From positions 1 to 15,112 of the forward strand of contig DHWR01000207.1 in NCBI GenBank assembly GCA_002413265.1: a stretch of DNA of 15,112 nucleotides, read 5' to 3'. The position numbers and the translations under genes are program-made. Origin of the DNA: Chloroflexi bacterium UBA5177 (lineage in GTDB: Bacteria; Chloroflexota; UBA5177). The notes beneath the pieces were generated by a model, which did not search any database, was not told the DNA's origin, and saw nothing but the letters and a program-made list of their open reading frames with translations. Positions 1-7,103 of the stretch are shown piece after piece. How positions within the stretch are numbered: the first letter of the stretch is position 1; every line of letters begins with the position of its first letter.

Positions 1-303
1 GCTCCATGGGAACGTCCACCGGGGCTGGAGATTGAGCGCCAGATAATTCCAGTTGATGAAGTTCTCGGGACTTATCACAGGGGCCAGTATCGCCATGAGG
101 ACGAGCAGACCAATGACAACCGCTCCCAACATTGCCAGCTTGTGCTTCCGGAATCGGCGCATGATTAGCGAAAATTGTCCCAGCTGGACGATCGGGACTT
201 CGGAGTCCTTCAACTGTTGGAGCGCGATCAGGGACGGTCCGGCTATGGGCGTGACCGCCCGGTCGGAAAGGATCGCCAGTTGCTCTTGCTGCGGATCAAT
301 CAC
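1..303 (-). CDS. ABC transporter permease, DppC/OppC type (3' part outside window)
   Basis: This is the N-terminal 101 codons of a second permease of a peptide/nickel-type ABC importer; the rest lies beyond position 1. The proposed start is GTG at 303-301, 23 nt after the stop of the DppB-type permease, with a weak GGG-containing ribosome site upstream. The translation has a hydrophilic 50-residue leader, then a basic stretch (MRRFRKHKLAMLGAVV) leading into the first membrane segment (IGLLVLMAILAPVIS), followed by the start of a periplasmic loop. This 'RRFRKHKLA + TM + APVISP' arrangement is typical of the DppC/OppC N-terminal domain. It is co-directional with and directly behind the DppB-type gene, so the two very likely form the membrane heterodimer. 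The ATPase and solute-binding genes are not visible, and the substrate cannot be told from sequence. The 50-residue leader is rather long for the family, so a later start is possible. Confidence 0.85.
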   Translation of the reverse strand, partial: MIDPQQEQLAILSDRAVTPIAGPSLIALQQLKDSEVPIVQLGQFSLIMRRFRKHKLAMLGAVVIGLLVLMAILAPVISPENFINWNYLALNLQPRWTFPWS

Positions 304-326
304 GTCCGTATACCCTTTCGACAGAC

Positions 327-1322
327 TCAGTCATAGCGGATGCGCGGGTCTACCCACGCGTAGGCCAGGTCGGTGAGCAGGTTGGCAAGAAGTACCGCCA
401 GCGCGCCGATCATAGATATTGCCTGGATGAGCGGATAGTCCTGCTCGGTGATCGAAGTGAAGTAGACGTATCCGAGTCCACCCCACGAAAAGATTGTCTC
501 TGTGATGACTGCGCCACCAATCAGCGCGGGAAGGTATAGACCGATGTTGGTGATGATCGGGAGCAGCGCATTTCTGAAGGCGTGTTTGAAGATAACGACT
601 CGAGGAGATAGGCCCTTGGCCCGGGCCGTCCGTATGTAGTCCTGACGGATCACCTCGAGCATCGAGCCACGCATGAATCTGCTGTCCCCCGCGATGCCTG
701 TAATCATGAGCACGAACATCGGCATCACCAGATGACGCGCAAGGTCACCAAGGACCAATCCAGGATTGTGGCGCAGCAGAACAAACCAGTCGTGGCTCCA
801 GAAAACCGGCAGAGATACATCCTCGACTCGCCCGGCAGGTAACCAGTTGAAATGCACCGCGAAGAGGAAGATCAGGATCAGGCCGAGCCAGAAGGTGGGC
901 ATTGCCAGCCCCACGTAGGTAAAAAACGTGAAGACCTGGTCAAACACCGAATACTGCTTGAGTGCAGCCATCACCCCCAGCGGCAACGCGATGCACTGCT
1001 GCAAAATGTATGAGCTGCCCATGAGAAGCAGCGTGGCGGGCAGTTTTAGCTTGACGACGGATACGACCGAATCTCCATAGATAGTCGTCCCGAGATCTCC
1101 GTGAAGGTACACGCCCATCTGATTGAAGTACTGGACAACCAGCGGCTTGTCAAGTCCCAGGCGAGTCTGGCAAGCGTGTATGCCAGCGGCCCCTTTGACT
1201 CCTGCCCCCTCGGCAGCACAAGGGCCGCCGGGCGTCAAGTGTACGATCACGAAAAACACGATCGACAGACCGAACAGGATAAACAGTGCCTGAATCAAAC
1301 GCCGAACTATGTACGTGCTCAT
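327..1322 (-). CDS. ABC transporter permease, DppB/OppB type
   Basis: This is a 331-residue inner-membrane permease subunit of a dipeptide/oligopeptide/nickel-class importer. The N-terminus (MSTYIVRRLIQALFILFGLS) is the family signature leading into the first membrane helix, with further hydrophobic segments near residues 98-120, 133-155, 196-212, 256-278 and 303-325. The cytoplasmic EAA coupling loop is clear at about residues 228-255 (DYIRTARAKGL...HAFRNALLP). The C-terminus (YAWVDPRIRYD) is typical, and the length matches the family. The start is ATG at 1322, with GGAG five bases upstream. The insertion around residues 33-55, which contains two cysteines (C35, C51), lies in the first periplasmic loop and occurs in many DppB-type proteins. 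The partner permease gene follows after 23 nt. The substrate is unknown. Confidence 0.95.
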   Translation of the reverse strand: MSTYIVRRLIQALFILFGLSIVFFVIVHLTPGGPCAAEGAGVKGAAGIHACQTRLGLDKPLVVQYFNQMGVYLHGDLGTTIYGDSVVSVVKLKLPATLLLMGSSYILQQCIALPLGVMAALKQYSVFDQVFTFFTYVGLAMPTFWLGLILIFLFAVHFNWLPAGRVEDVSLPVFWSHDWFVLLRHNPGLVLGDLARHLVMPMFVLMITGIAGDSRFMRGSMLEVIRQDYIRTARAKGLSPRVVIFKHAFRNALLPIITNIGLYLPALIGGAVITETIFSWGGLGYVYFTSITEQDYPLIQAISMIGALAVLLANLLTDLAYAWVDPRIRYD

Positions 1323-1356
1323 AGGATCTCCGCACCCTCTAAAGCAAGTTCTCGGC

Positions 1357-1398
1357 CACAGAACTGTGCTTTCACATTATCACAGTGCGCAATGTCAA
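1357..1398 (-). promoter_or_regulatory. Candidate promoter and palindrome upstream of the permease operon
   Basis: This lies in the 134-bp gap between the prenyl synthase stop and the DppB-type start. Reading minus, there is an exact TTGACA at 1398-1393 and an extended -10 (TG-T-GATAAT) ending at 1376, but the spacer between them is only 11-13 nt. Either the extended -10 acts alone or the -35 match is fortuitous. Just downstream is a perfect short palindrome, CACAG-aa-CTGTG (1357-1368), with another CACAG half-site at 1381-1385, which could be an operator. This is inference from motif matching only. Confidence 0.3.
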
Positions 1399-1440
1399 CA
1401 CGCGTTTCACCCTTAACGGGCATGACGAATGAGGGGCGGA

Positions 1441-1458
1441 AAACGTAACTGCACGTTT
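1441..1458 (-). terminator. Weak stem-loop at the end of the prenyl synthase gene
   Basis: A six-base inverted repeat AAACGT / ACGTTT with a six-base loop overlaps the stop codon of the polyprenyl synthase and is followed on the minus strand by a short T-rich stretch. The stem is AU-rich and short, so it would be at best a weak terminator at the end of the hemC-to-prenyl-synthase operon. Confidence 0.2.
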
Positions 1459-2416
1459 ACGCTCTGCGCTCGGTTACCTGCTCCGTCAAAGCCACTAAAG
1501 TCTCCTTAGCTTCGCTATCGCCGAAGCCGCGCAACGCCTCACGAGCTCGCGAAGCGTAGCCGCCGGCGCGCTCTATCGACACGTCCAGGACATCCGAACC
1601 CCGCACTGCCTCTACCACCGCTTTGACGTTGCGACCCTCGGCAATGTCTCTCCCTAGAGATGAGCCAGCCGGCAGCCGGGAAGCGAGCAAGATGACCGGC
1701 AAGGTGATGGTGCCCTGCAGGAGGTCGTTGCCCGCGGGTTTTCCCAGCGTCTTCTCGTCTCCGCGAAAGTCCAAAACGTCGTCGGAGATCTGGAACGCGA
1801 GACCCAGATTGGAACCGTATGCACGTAGCGCCGCAATCTCTTCCTCGGATTGCCCGCTGATGATGGCAGCCCCCTCGCAGCACATCGCGAAAAGGCTGGC
1901 AGTCTTGCCTGCGATCCTCTGAAAATAGTCCGCCTCGTCAACCGCATGAGAGCTGGACGCCGCGTACTGCCGGAGCTCGCCGCTACTCATTGCCATAACG
2001 GTCTCACTGAGGAGCCGCATGATCCGGACACTGTCAAGCAGTGAAGCCAGCTGCGCGGAGAGAGCGAGCAGGAAGTCTCCGACCAGAATCGCAACTTTAC
2101 CGTCCCAAACGGCGCTCACCGTCGGGACGCCCCGCCGTGTGAGCGCTCCGTCGATCGTGTCGTCGTGCACCAGGGTTGCCGTGTGAACCACTTCCAGCGA
2201 CGCTGCCAGCGTGACGAGCTCGTCGATTGGATAGCTGCCCAGCCTGCCCGACAGCAGCACCAATGCCGGGCGTATCAGCTTCCCTCCAGACTGGAACACG
2301 TGCTCGAGCGTCTCGCCCAGAAGCCTGTCGTGCTCTGACGCGAGCTCGAGTAGCCGATCGGCGACCCGAGGCAGGTCGTCGGTAACCGGGCCGTACACGG
2401 ACGCAAGCTTGCTCAC
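1457..2416 (-). CDS. Long-chain trans-polyprenyl diphosphate synthase
   Basis: This cytosolic enzyme condenses IPP onto an allylic diphosphate, probably to make the long isoprenoid side chain of a respiratory quinone. With the GTG start at 2416 it is 319 residues. The first Asp-rich motif is DDTID (D85, D86, D89) and the second is DDVLD (D212, D213, D216); GGKLIRP (about 44-50) and the following TRRG supply the usual basic residues. The residue five positions before the first motif is Ala (HTATLVHDD), which in this family goes with medium or long products (hepta- to decaprenyl) rather than FPP or GGPP. The start is chosen because GTG forms a GTGA 4-nt overlap with the tatD stop and has GGGGGG five to ten bases upstream. 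ATG at 2428 is the alternative and adds four residues. It is the last gene of the hemC operon. Exact chain length cannot be read from sequence. Confidence 0.9.
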   Translation of the reverse strand: MSKLASVYGPVTDDLPRVADRLLELASEHDRLLGETLEHVFQSGGKLIRPALVLLSGRLGSYPIDELVTLAASLEVVHTATLVHDDTIDGALTRRGVPTVSAVWDGKVAILVGDFLLALSAQLASLLDSVRIMRLLSETVMAMSSGELRQYAASSSHAVDEADYFQRIAGKTASLFAMCCEGAAIISGQSEEEIAALRAYGSNLGLAFQISDDVLDFRGDEKTLGKPAGNDLLQGTITLPVILLASRLPAGSSLGRDIAEGRNVKAVVEAVRGSDVLDVSIERAGGYASRAREALRGFGDSEAKETLVALTEQVTERRA

Positions 2417-3195
2417 GCCGCCCCCCATCGAAAGACACGCTCGGCTGTCTTCCACACGTCGTTCGCCACGGTCTCCACATCCAAGGCTCGGACCTCTGCC
2501 AAGGTCTCGCATACCGCCGGCACCCTCGCCGGCTCATTGCGCTGCCCTCTCCAGGGCTGAGGAGCCAGCACGGGAGCATCAGATTCGATGAGAAGGCACT
2601 CAGCAGGGACGGAGCGCGCGACTTCACGCAGGGAATTGGCTTTGGGAAAGGTCAGGTTGCCCGCGAAAGACAGCATGCAACCCGCCTCCAAAGCCTGTGT
2701 TGCGAACGCCGCGGACGAGCTGAAGCAATGAAGTACCGCGACGACCGAGAAATTTTCGAGCGCACTCAATACGTCCGCATCCGCGTTACGGTTGTGGATG
2801 CTAACGGGCAGATTCCGCGCCTGCGCCCAGGCTAGCTGCTCATGGAACGCGAGGGTTTGCACGTCGACGCTCCAGTTCTCGCGACCTCGATCGATGCCGA
2901 TCTCGCCGACGGCTACAACTTTTGGTTGATCGAGCAGCGCCTCGATCTCCGCCGCCTCATCCGGAAACCGACCGGCCTCGTGCGGATGAAGGCCTACGGC
3001 GGCGTACACATCGTCGTAACGAGATGCGCATGCTACGGCGGCTCGACTGCTCTCAAGGTCGGACCCGACTGCTAGCACTCGTCTCACTCCTACTCGAGAT
3101 GCTCGCCGAATCACGTCGTCCCGATCCCCGGCAAAAGCTTCATCGCCCAGGTGAGCATGGGTGTCCGGAAGCAGCCGCGTCCTCCTCAAATCCAC
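2413..3195 (-). CDS. tatD: TatD family metal-dependent hydrolase/DNase
   Basis: This is a TIM-barrel metallohydrolase of the TatD family; characterised members are 3'-5' DNA/RNA exonucleases or DNases acting in the cytosol. Visible metal ligands are the DTHAHL motif (H13, H15), GEIG (E98), SIHNR (H134), LHCFS (H156) and ESDAP (D206), followed by the family tail APQPWRGQRNEP. The length of 260 residues is normal. The usual GLDYYRD after the glutamate is replaced by GIDRGREN, so the double tyrosine is lost. The 3195 start is GTG, but an excellent AGGAGG (codons 4-5) lies six bases before a CTG at 3174, which would give MLPDTHAH, the usual family N-terminus; that start is possible. The 3' end overlaps the prenyl synthase start by four bases, suggesting translational coupling. 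Confidence 0.92.
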   Translation of the reverse strand: MDLRRTRLLPDTHAHLGDEAFAGDRDDVIRRASRVGVRRVLAVGSDLESSRAAVACASRYDDVYAAVGLHPHEAGRFPDEAAEIEALLDQPKVVAVGEIGIDRGRENWSVDVQTLAFHEQLAWAQARNLPVSIHNRNADADVLSALENFSVVAVLHCFSSSAAFATQALEAGCMLSFAGNLTFPKANSLREVARSVPAECLLIESDAPVLAPQPWRGQRNEPARVPAVCETLAEVRALDVETVANDVWKTAERVFRWGAA

Positions 3196-3222
3196 AGCCT
3201 CGCGGCCCCTCGGATACTAGCA

Positions 3223-4089
3223 TCACTCCCCAACGGGTGAGTCTCGCTCGTCGCTCTGCTGCTGGTCGTCTTCGGCTTCGATCCACATGGCGTATGCGTC
3301 GTTTCTCGGGATGCCGAATTGCTCTGATATATGCTTCAGCACTGCGCGGCGGTTCTCCCCCTGCAGGCGCCTCCGGAGCACCTCATTCCGCGCCGTGTCC
3401 AAGTTGTGCTCGGGAGAAGGGGGCTCTCCCGGCGCAATGACGATCGTGAATTCTCCTTGTGGTTCCTGCCTGCAATATTTTTCTATGGCGTCAGAAACGG
3501 TGCAGCGCACGTACTCCTGGTGAAGTTTGGTCAGCTCGCGAGCCAGGACTAGGCTTCGTTCCCCCATCACAGCACGAATCTCCTCGAGGGTGTCTACCAA
3601 GCGGTGAGGGCTTTCGTAGAGCACCGTGACCAGCTGCAGTCCGGAGAGCATTCTCAGGCGCGCCCGCTTATGAGTTCGCTGTCTCGGTAAGAAGCCATGG
3701 AAGACGAAGCCGGGAGCCGGCAGGGCAGCTCCCACTACAGCGGTCACGACCGCACTCGGACCCGGCAGCACATCCACCTCAATACCTCTTTGGACGGCAG
3801 CCGCGATGAGCTCGAAGCCGGGGTCCGATATGGAGGGCATGCCGGCGCTCGATATGAGCGCCACATCGCCATGTTCGAGGGCCGCAAGCGTCATATCCAA
3901 TCGGGAGTTCTTGTTGTGCTGGTGGTAGCTCATCAACCGTCCGCCTATGCCGTAGCGCGACAGCAGCTTCCTGGAGTGTCGCGTATCCTCGGCCAGAATC
4001 AACGGCACCTCGCCAAGCACTCGGACTGCCCGATACGTGACATCCTCCAGGTTGCCGATCGGCGTCCCTACTACGTACAGGCGCCCCAC
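3223..4089 (-). CDS. rsmI: 16S rRNA (cytidine(1402)-2'-O)-methyltransferase RsmI
   Basis: This is a SAM-dependent methyltransferase that 2'-O-methylates C1402 in the ribosomal P site of 16S rRNA. At 288 residues it is full length. The start (LYVVGTPIGNLEDVTYRA), the AEDTRHSRKLL block (about 33-43), the LPGPSAVVTA loop, the GFLPRQ and YESPHRL segments, and the RELTKLHQE stretch are all diagnostic of this tetrapyrrole-methylase-fold family. The normally invariant SDAGTPxISDPG motif reads SSAGMPSISDPG at residues 80-91, so the Asp and Thr of the family motif are replaced. The C-terminal region after residue 215 is the helical RsmI tail. The start is GTG at 4089, four bases after the stop of the HIT gene; no strong ribosome site is visible, so it probably relies on coupling. 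It is the middle gene of the hemC operon. Confidence 0.95.
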   Translation of the reverse strand: MGRLYVVGTPIGNLEDVTYRAVRVLGEVPLILAEDTRHSRKLLSRYGIGGRLMSYHQHNKNSRLDMTLAALEHGDVALISSAGMPSISDPGFELIAAAVQRGIEVDVLPGPSAVVTAVVGAALPAPGFVFHGFLPRQRTHKRARLRMLSGLQLVTVLYESPHRLVDTLEEIRAVMGERSLVLARELTKLHQEYVRCTVSDAIEKYCRQEPQGEFTIVIAPGEPPSPEHNLDTARNEVLRRRLQGENRRAVLKHISEQFGIPRNDAYAMWIEAEDDQQQSDERDSPVGE

Positions 4090-4093
4090 TTCA

Positions 4094-4438
4094 TCAGCCC
4101 GGCGGCCAGCTCATAGGACGGCCGCCCAGCACATGAAGATGCAGGTGCGGGACACTCTGATTGGCATCCGGTCCGGCGTTTACAACGCTGCGATAGCCCG
4201 ACTTACTCACTCCCTCCTGCTCGGCAATGCGAGCAGCGGCCCTGGCGATGCGACCCACGAGGACCTCGTCCTCGTCGCTTAGATCGCCGAATGTCGGGAT
4301 GTGCTTACGCGGGATCACCAAAACGTGGACGGGGGCCTGGGGCTGGATGTCTCTGAATGCAATAAGATCGTCGTCGCTGTATACGACTTGAGCCGGTACC
4401 TCGCCCGCCACTATTCGGCAGAACAGGCAGTCGTCCAT
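4094..4438 (-). CDS. HIT family (HinT-like) nucleotide-binding protein
   Basis: This is a 114-residue histidine-triad protein of the HinT/PKCI branch, which hydrolyses AMP-linked substrates such as adenosine phosphoramidates. The triad is H98-L-H100-L-H102-V-L near the C-terminus, preceded by the GYRSVVNAGPDANQSVPH block. The N-terminal MDDCLFCRI carries the CxxC seen in zinc-binding members, and VLVIPRKHI is the usual central strand. The start is ATG at 4438, directly matching family length; a longer reading upstream only overlaps hemC. It sits four bases after the hemC stop and four bases before rsmI, so it is co-transcribed with both. The natural substrate is unknown. Confidence 0.95.
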   Translation of the reverse strand: MDDCLFCRIVAGEVPAQVVYSDDDLIAFRDIQPQAPVHVLVIPRKHIPTFGDLSDEDEVLVGRIARAAARIAEQEGVSKSGYRSVVNAGPDANQSVPHLHLHVLGGRPMSWPPG

Positions 4439-4442
4439 GGCA

Positions 4443-5363
4443 TCAGTATAGGCACCGATTTTCGAGGCCCTTAGCCAGCGTGTGGCCGAGCTGGTGACCG
4501 AGAGCCAGGGCGTCGCTCGCCGGCCCCTTGAGCTTTTCGCGCACGACGACGTCGCAGTCTTCGGACGCGGCCATGCCAATCAGCGATAGTTCTTCCCCAG
4601 TTAAGGCGGCGAAGGCACCGACAGGGCTGCGGCAATCAGCCTCGAGCGCCTGGGCGACGGCTCGCTCTGCCGTGGCGATCGTTCGGCTTTTCGCATCATC
4701 GATCGAACCGACAAGGGTTTGCGCGGAGGCACCCGTTCTGGTCTGCACCACGATGATTCCCTGCCCCGCGTCCGGAACGAAATGGTCGGGCGAGAGATAC
4801 TCCGAGATGTATCGTTCCAAGCCAAGCCGTTTCAGACCCGCTGCAGCCAGAATCACGGCGTCATAGTCTCCTTCCAAAGTCTTGTCGAGTCGCGTTTCGA
4901 CGTTGCCTCGTATGTCGACGACTGTGATGTCCGGACGGGCTTCGCGAAGCTGAGCGCGCCGGCGAAGACTGCTGGTGCCCACCCGCGAACCGGTGGGAAG
5001 ATCCTCGAGCCGCCCTCCACAGCGAGCGACCAGCGCATCGCGTGGGTCTTCTCGAGCCGAGAACGCCGCTAGGGTCAGCCGCGGGTGCTGATCGTCTCCT
5101 GGGACGTCCTTGAGGCTATGAACGGCGATGTCGATCGACTCGTCGAGCAGGGCGGCTTCGATTGCTCGAACAAATATCCCTTTGTCGCCGATGTCTGAAA
5201 TTCTGTCGTCGGTATTGCGGTCGCCAATGGTTTGGATTGTCTGAACGACAAACTCTAGGCTCGGATGTCTCTCGCGCAGCTCACGAAGAATCATCTCGGT
5301 CTGCTTTCTGGCCAGAGGGCTGCCCCGGGTGCCGATCCGTACGGCGCCAGTGACGGCAGTCAT
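4443..5363 (-). CDS. hemC: Hydroxymethylbilane synthase (porphobilinogen deaminase)
   Basis: This enzyme polymerises four porphobilinogens into hydroxymethylbilane in tetrapyrrole (heme, siroheme or cobalamin) synthesis. It is 306 residues, the normal length. It begins VRIGTRGSPLARKQT; the catalytic Asp is D86 in HSLKDVP; RVGTSSLRRRAQL (about 127-139) and DIRGNVETRLDK (150-161) bind the dipyrromethane cofactor and substrate; and the cofactor-attachment cysteine is C244 in EADCRSPVGA. The start is ATG at 5363, with GGGGAGGGA five bases upstream; upstream in-frame codons do not resemble the family. It is the first gene of a five-gene minus-strand run and divergent from the GGPP-type synthase with 52 bp between. 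No other heme genes are in the window. Confidence 0.97.
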   Translation of the reverse strand: MTAVTGAVRIGTRGSPLARKQTEMILRELRERHPSLEFVVQTIQTIGDRNTDDRISDIGDKGIFVRAIEAALLDESIDIAVHSLKDVPGDDQHPRLTLAAFSAREDPRDALVARCGGRLEDLPTGSRVGTSSLRRRAQLREARPDITVVDIRGNVETRLDKTLEGDYDAVILAAAGLKRLGLERYISEYLSPDHFVPDAGQGIIVVQTRTGASAQTLVGSIDDAKSRTIATAERAVAQALEADCRSPVGAFAALTGEELSLIGMAASEDCDVVVREKLKGPASDALALGHQLGHTLAKGLENRCLY

Positions 5364-5415
5364 TCGATCCCTCCCCGGACACATGGTAGCCACGTTCCGA
5401 CTTTGAGGAGACCAG

Positions 5416-6465
5416 GTGCGTACATCGCCTCTTGCAGACCTGCAGTCGAGATATGGGTCCCAGCTCGATGCGCGAATCCAGAAATGGCTCGCGTGGCCTG
5501 AGGATTCGTCCGATTTTGCAGGCATGATGCGATATCAGCTCGGCTACGCTGACGAGACCTTGAAGCCGACACTGGCGCCTTCGGGAAAGAGGTTCCGCCC
5601 CCTACTCTGTCTCCTGGCGTGCGAGGCCTTAGGATGCCGCGGCGAACAAGCACTGGACACGGCCGTTTCGGTCGAGCTTCTTCATAATTTCTCCCTCGTT
5701 CACGACGACATCCAGGATCGAGACCCGTCCAGAAGGCACAGGCCCACCGTCTGGAAGTTGTGGGGCGAGCCCCAGGGGATAAACGTCGGAGACGGGCTGT
5801 TTGCGCTTGCAAGTCGGGCGGTCATGGCGATTGCGGATGCCGAGACGGCCGTCGCGGTGGGGAAGGCGTTCCAGGAGACCGCACTGCTACTGACCCTTGG
5901 ACAGTTTCTCGATATGAGCTTCGAGTCGCGCGCTTCGGTCGCGATCGATGAGTACATCGATATGATCTCGCGAAAGACGGCTGCCCTGGTCGGGTTTTGC
6001 GTCTGGTCGGGAGCCAGAATCGGCGGCATGGACGAAGCGTTTCTGGGTCACCTTCGCGACTTCGGCAGGTGGCTGGGCATTGCTTATCAAATTCATGACG
6101 ACATCATGGGGATATGGGGCTCTGCGGAGGAGACAGGAAAGCTTCCCGGCACCGATCTGAGGAACTGCAAGAAAACCCTGCCCGTGCTACTTGCCGCGCA
6201 GCGGGCTCGTGGCGGAGATGAGCGCACCTTCGAGGCTTACTTCGCTGGGGCAGCGGTGGACCTCGACCTAGTGCGCGAGACTCTAGATCGGCTCGACGCG
6301 CGCTCAGACACCGAAGACGTTGTGGAGACGAACCTCGAATCTGCCCTGAGTGCGTTGCAGCGCTCGGGACTCGATGGCGAGTTCATCGAGAATCTTCAGA
6401 GCGTCGCCTTCGAGCTCACCGGTCAGGCACCTGCTAAAAGCTCGGGAACGGTCTCAAACCGGTAG
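5416..6465 (+). CDS. Short-chain trans-prenyl diphosphate synthase (GGPP synthase-like)
   Basis: This is a 349-residue isoprenyl chain elongase. The first Asp-rich motif is DDIQD (D97, D98, D101), with Phe five positions and Ser four positions upstream (NFSLVHDD), a pattern of short-chain (FPP/GGPP) enzymes. The second motif is not DDxxD but DDIMGIWG (D228, D229, G232), the variant of the actinobacterial IdsA/GrcC-type and Chloroflexota GGPP synthases. GKRFRP (57-62) and KKTLPVLLA supply the substrate lysines and arginines. The start is GTG at 5416, with GAGGAG five to six bases upstream. It is divergent from hemC and overlaps the deacetylase-like gene by 43 bp tail-to-tail. It likely feeds GGPP to quinone, carotenoid or lipid pathways, possibly as primer for the long-chain synthase at 1457-2416; the product needs enzyme data. 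Confidence 0.9.
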   Translation: MRTSPLADLQSRYGSQLDARIQKWLAWPEDSSDFAGMMRYQLGYADETLKPTLAPSGKRFRPLLCLLACEALGCRGEQALDTAVSVELLHNFSLVHDDIQDRDPSRRHRPTVWKLWGEPQGINVGDGLFALASRAVMAIADAETAVAVGKAFQETALLLTLGQFLDMSFESRASVAIDEYIDMISRKTAALVGFCVWSGARIGGMDEAFLGHLRDFGRWLGIAYQIHDDIMGIWGSAEETGKLPGTDLRNCKKTLPVLLAAQRARGGDERTFEAYFAGAAVDLDLVRETLDRLDARSDTEDVVETNLESALSALQRSGLDGEFIENLQSVAFELTGQAPAKSSGTVSNR

Positions 6466-7103
6466 CTTCGATGCCGCAGCCCATCGACTATGGCTTGCAG
6501 CGCCAGAGCGTCCTGCGACTGACTTCCGACGTGCATCAGCAGGATGGCTCCGGGACGAACCAGGGACAGGCACCGACTGACGATCTGCCGGGCCGGCAGA
6601 TGTTGCCAGCCTAACGAGTCCACGGTCCACATCACCATGTAGCGGTACCCAAGGCGTCGGACAAGTACCAGGGTCGCAGTGTCGTAGTCGCCGTACGGTG
6701 GCCGAAAGTAGGGCTTCGTTGTTTGGCCGGTGAGACGGCGAACGGCCCGCTCCGTCTCTTCGACCTCCCAACTTCGACTCGCTGTAGAGAGCGGCCGTAG
6801 CCCCGTAGAAAGCCCGGTGAAGGACTGGTGGTCGAAAGTGTGATTGATGAAGGTGTCGTGATCACGAGCCATCTGCCTCATGAGATCGGGGTTCTGGTCC
6901 GCCCATCGTCCCGTCATTCCAAACGTCGCATGCAGATGATTTCGTTCCAGGATTCTGAGGATGGACGAGGCGTAGCCCCGATCGGCACCCGCATCGAAGG
7001 TGAGCACGACGACGCGGGCATGCCCCGAGCCCGAAGAGACGATGTGTGCACGAGGCGACGTTATAGAAGCGACGCTAAGAGTCAGAGCTACAGCGAGCCT
7101 CAA
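6423..7103 (-). CDS. Polysaccharide deacetylase (NodB-fold) family protein
   Basis: This is a 226-residue carbohydrate-esterase-4/NodB-fold protein, probably exported and acting on cell-wall or surface glycans. Residues 1-19 (MRLAVALTLSVASITSPRA) look like a short signal peptide. Motif 1 reads TFDAGAD (D37), so the second Asp of the canonical TFDDG, a metal ligand, is Ala. Motif 2, NHTFDH, retains the HxxxH. Motif 3 is FRPPYG, motif 4 is WTVDSLGW, and motif 5 is LLMHVG. The FDAGAD variant is a known recurrent form in Gram-positives and Chloroflexota, so activity is plausible but not certain. The start is TTG at 7103, chosen because TTGA overlaps the upstream sulfurtransferase stop and GGAAGAGG lies just upstream. 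The gene is translationally coupled to the sulfurtransferase and its end overlaps the prenyl synthase end. Confidence 0.88.
   Translation of the reverse strand: MRLAVALTLSVASITSPRAHIVSSGSGHARVVVLTFDAGADRGYASSILRILERNHLHATFGMTGRWADQNPDLMRQMARDHDTFINHTFDHQSFTGLSTGLRPLSTASRSWEVEETERAVRRLTGQTTKPYFRPPYGDYDTATLVLVRRLGYRYMVMWTVDSLGWQHLPARQIVSRCLSLVRPGAILLMHVGSQSQDALALQAIVDGLRHRSYRFETVPELLAGA

Noticed and set aside
1101..1448. 115-aa plus-strand frame covering the permease start and promoter gap
   Set aside because: It is antisense to the clear permease gene and its composition is not protein-like.
2417..2512. 32-residue N-terminal extension of the polyprenyl synthase
   Set aside because: It lies inside tatD in another frame and is not family-like; the GTG with a 4-nt overlap explains the start better.
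2097..2627. 176-aa minus-strand frame across tatD and the prenyl synthase
   Set aside because: It is Arg/Gly/Ser-rich, a typical off-frame shadow of GC-rich genes, and both overlapped genes are certain.
4439..4579. 47-residue N-terminal extension of the HIT protein
   Set aside because: It lies inside hemC in another frame; the family begins at MDDCLFCRI.
5364..5525. 54-residue N-terminal extension of HemC
   Set aside because: It overlaps the divergent prenyl synthase start and bears no family similarity; the ribosome site supports 5363.
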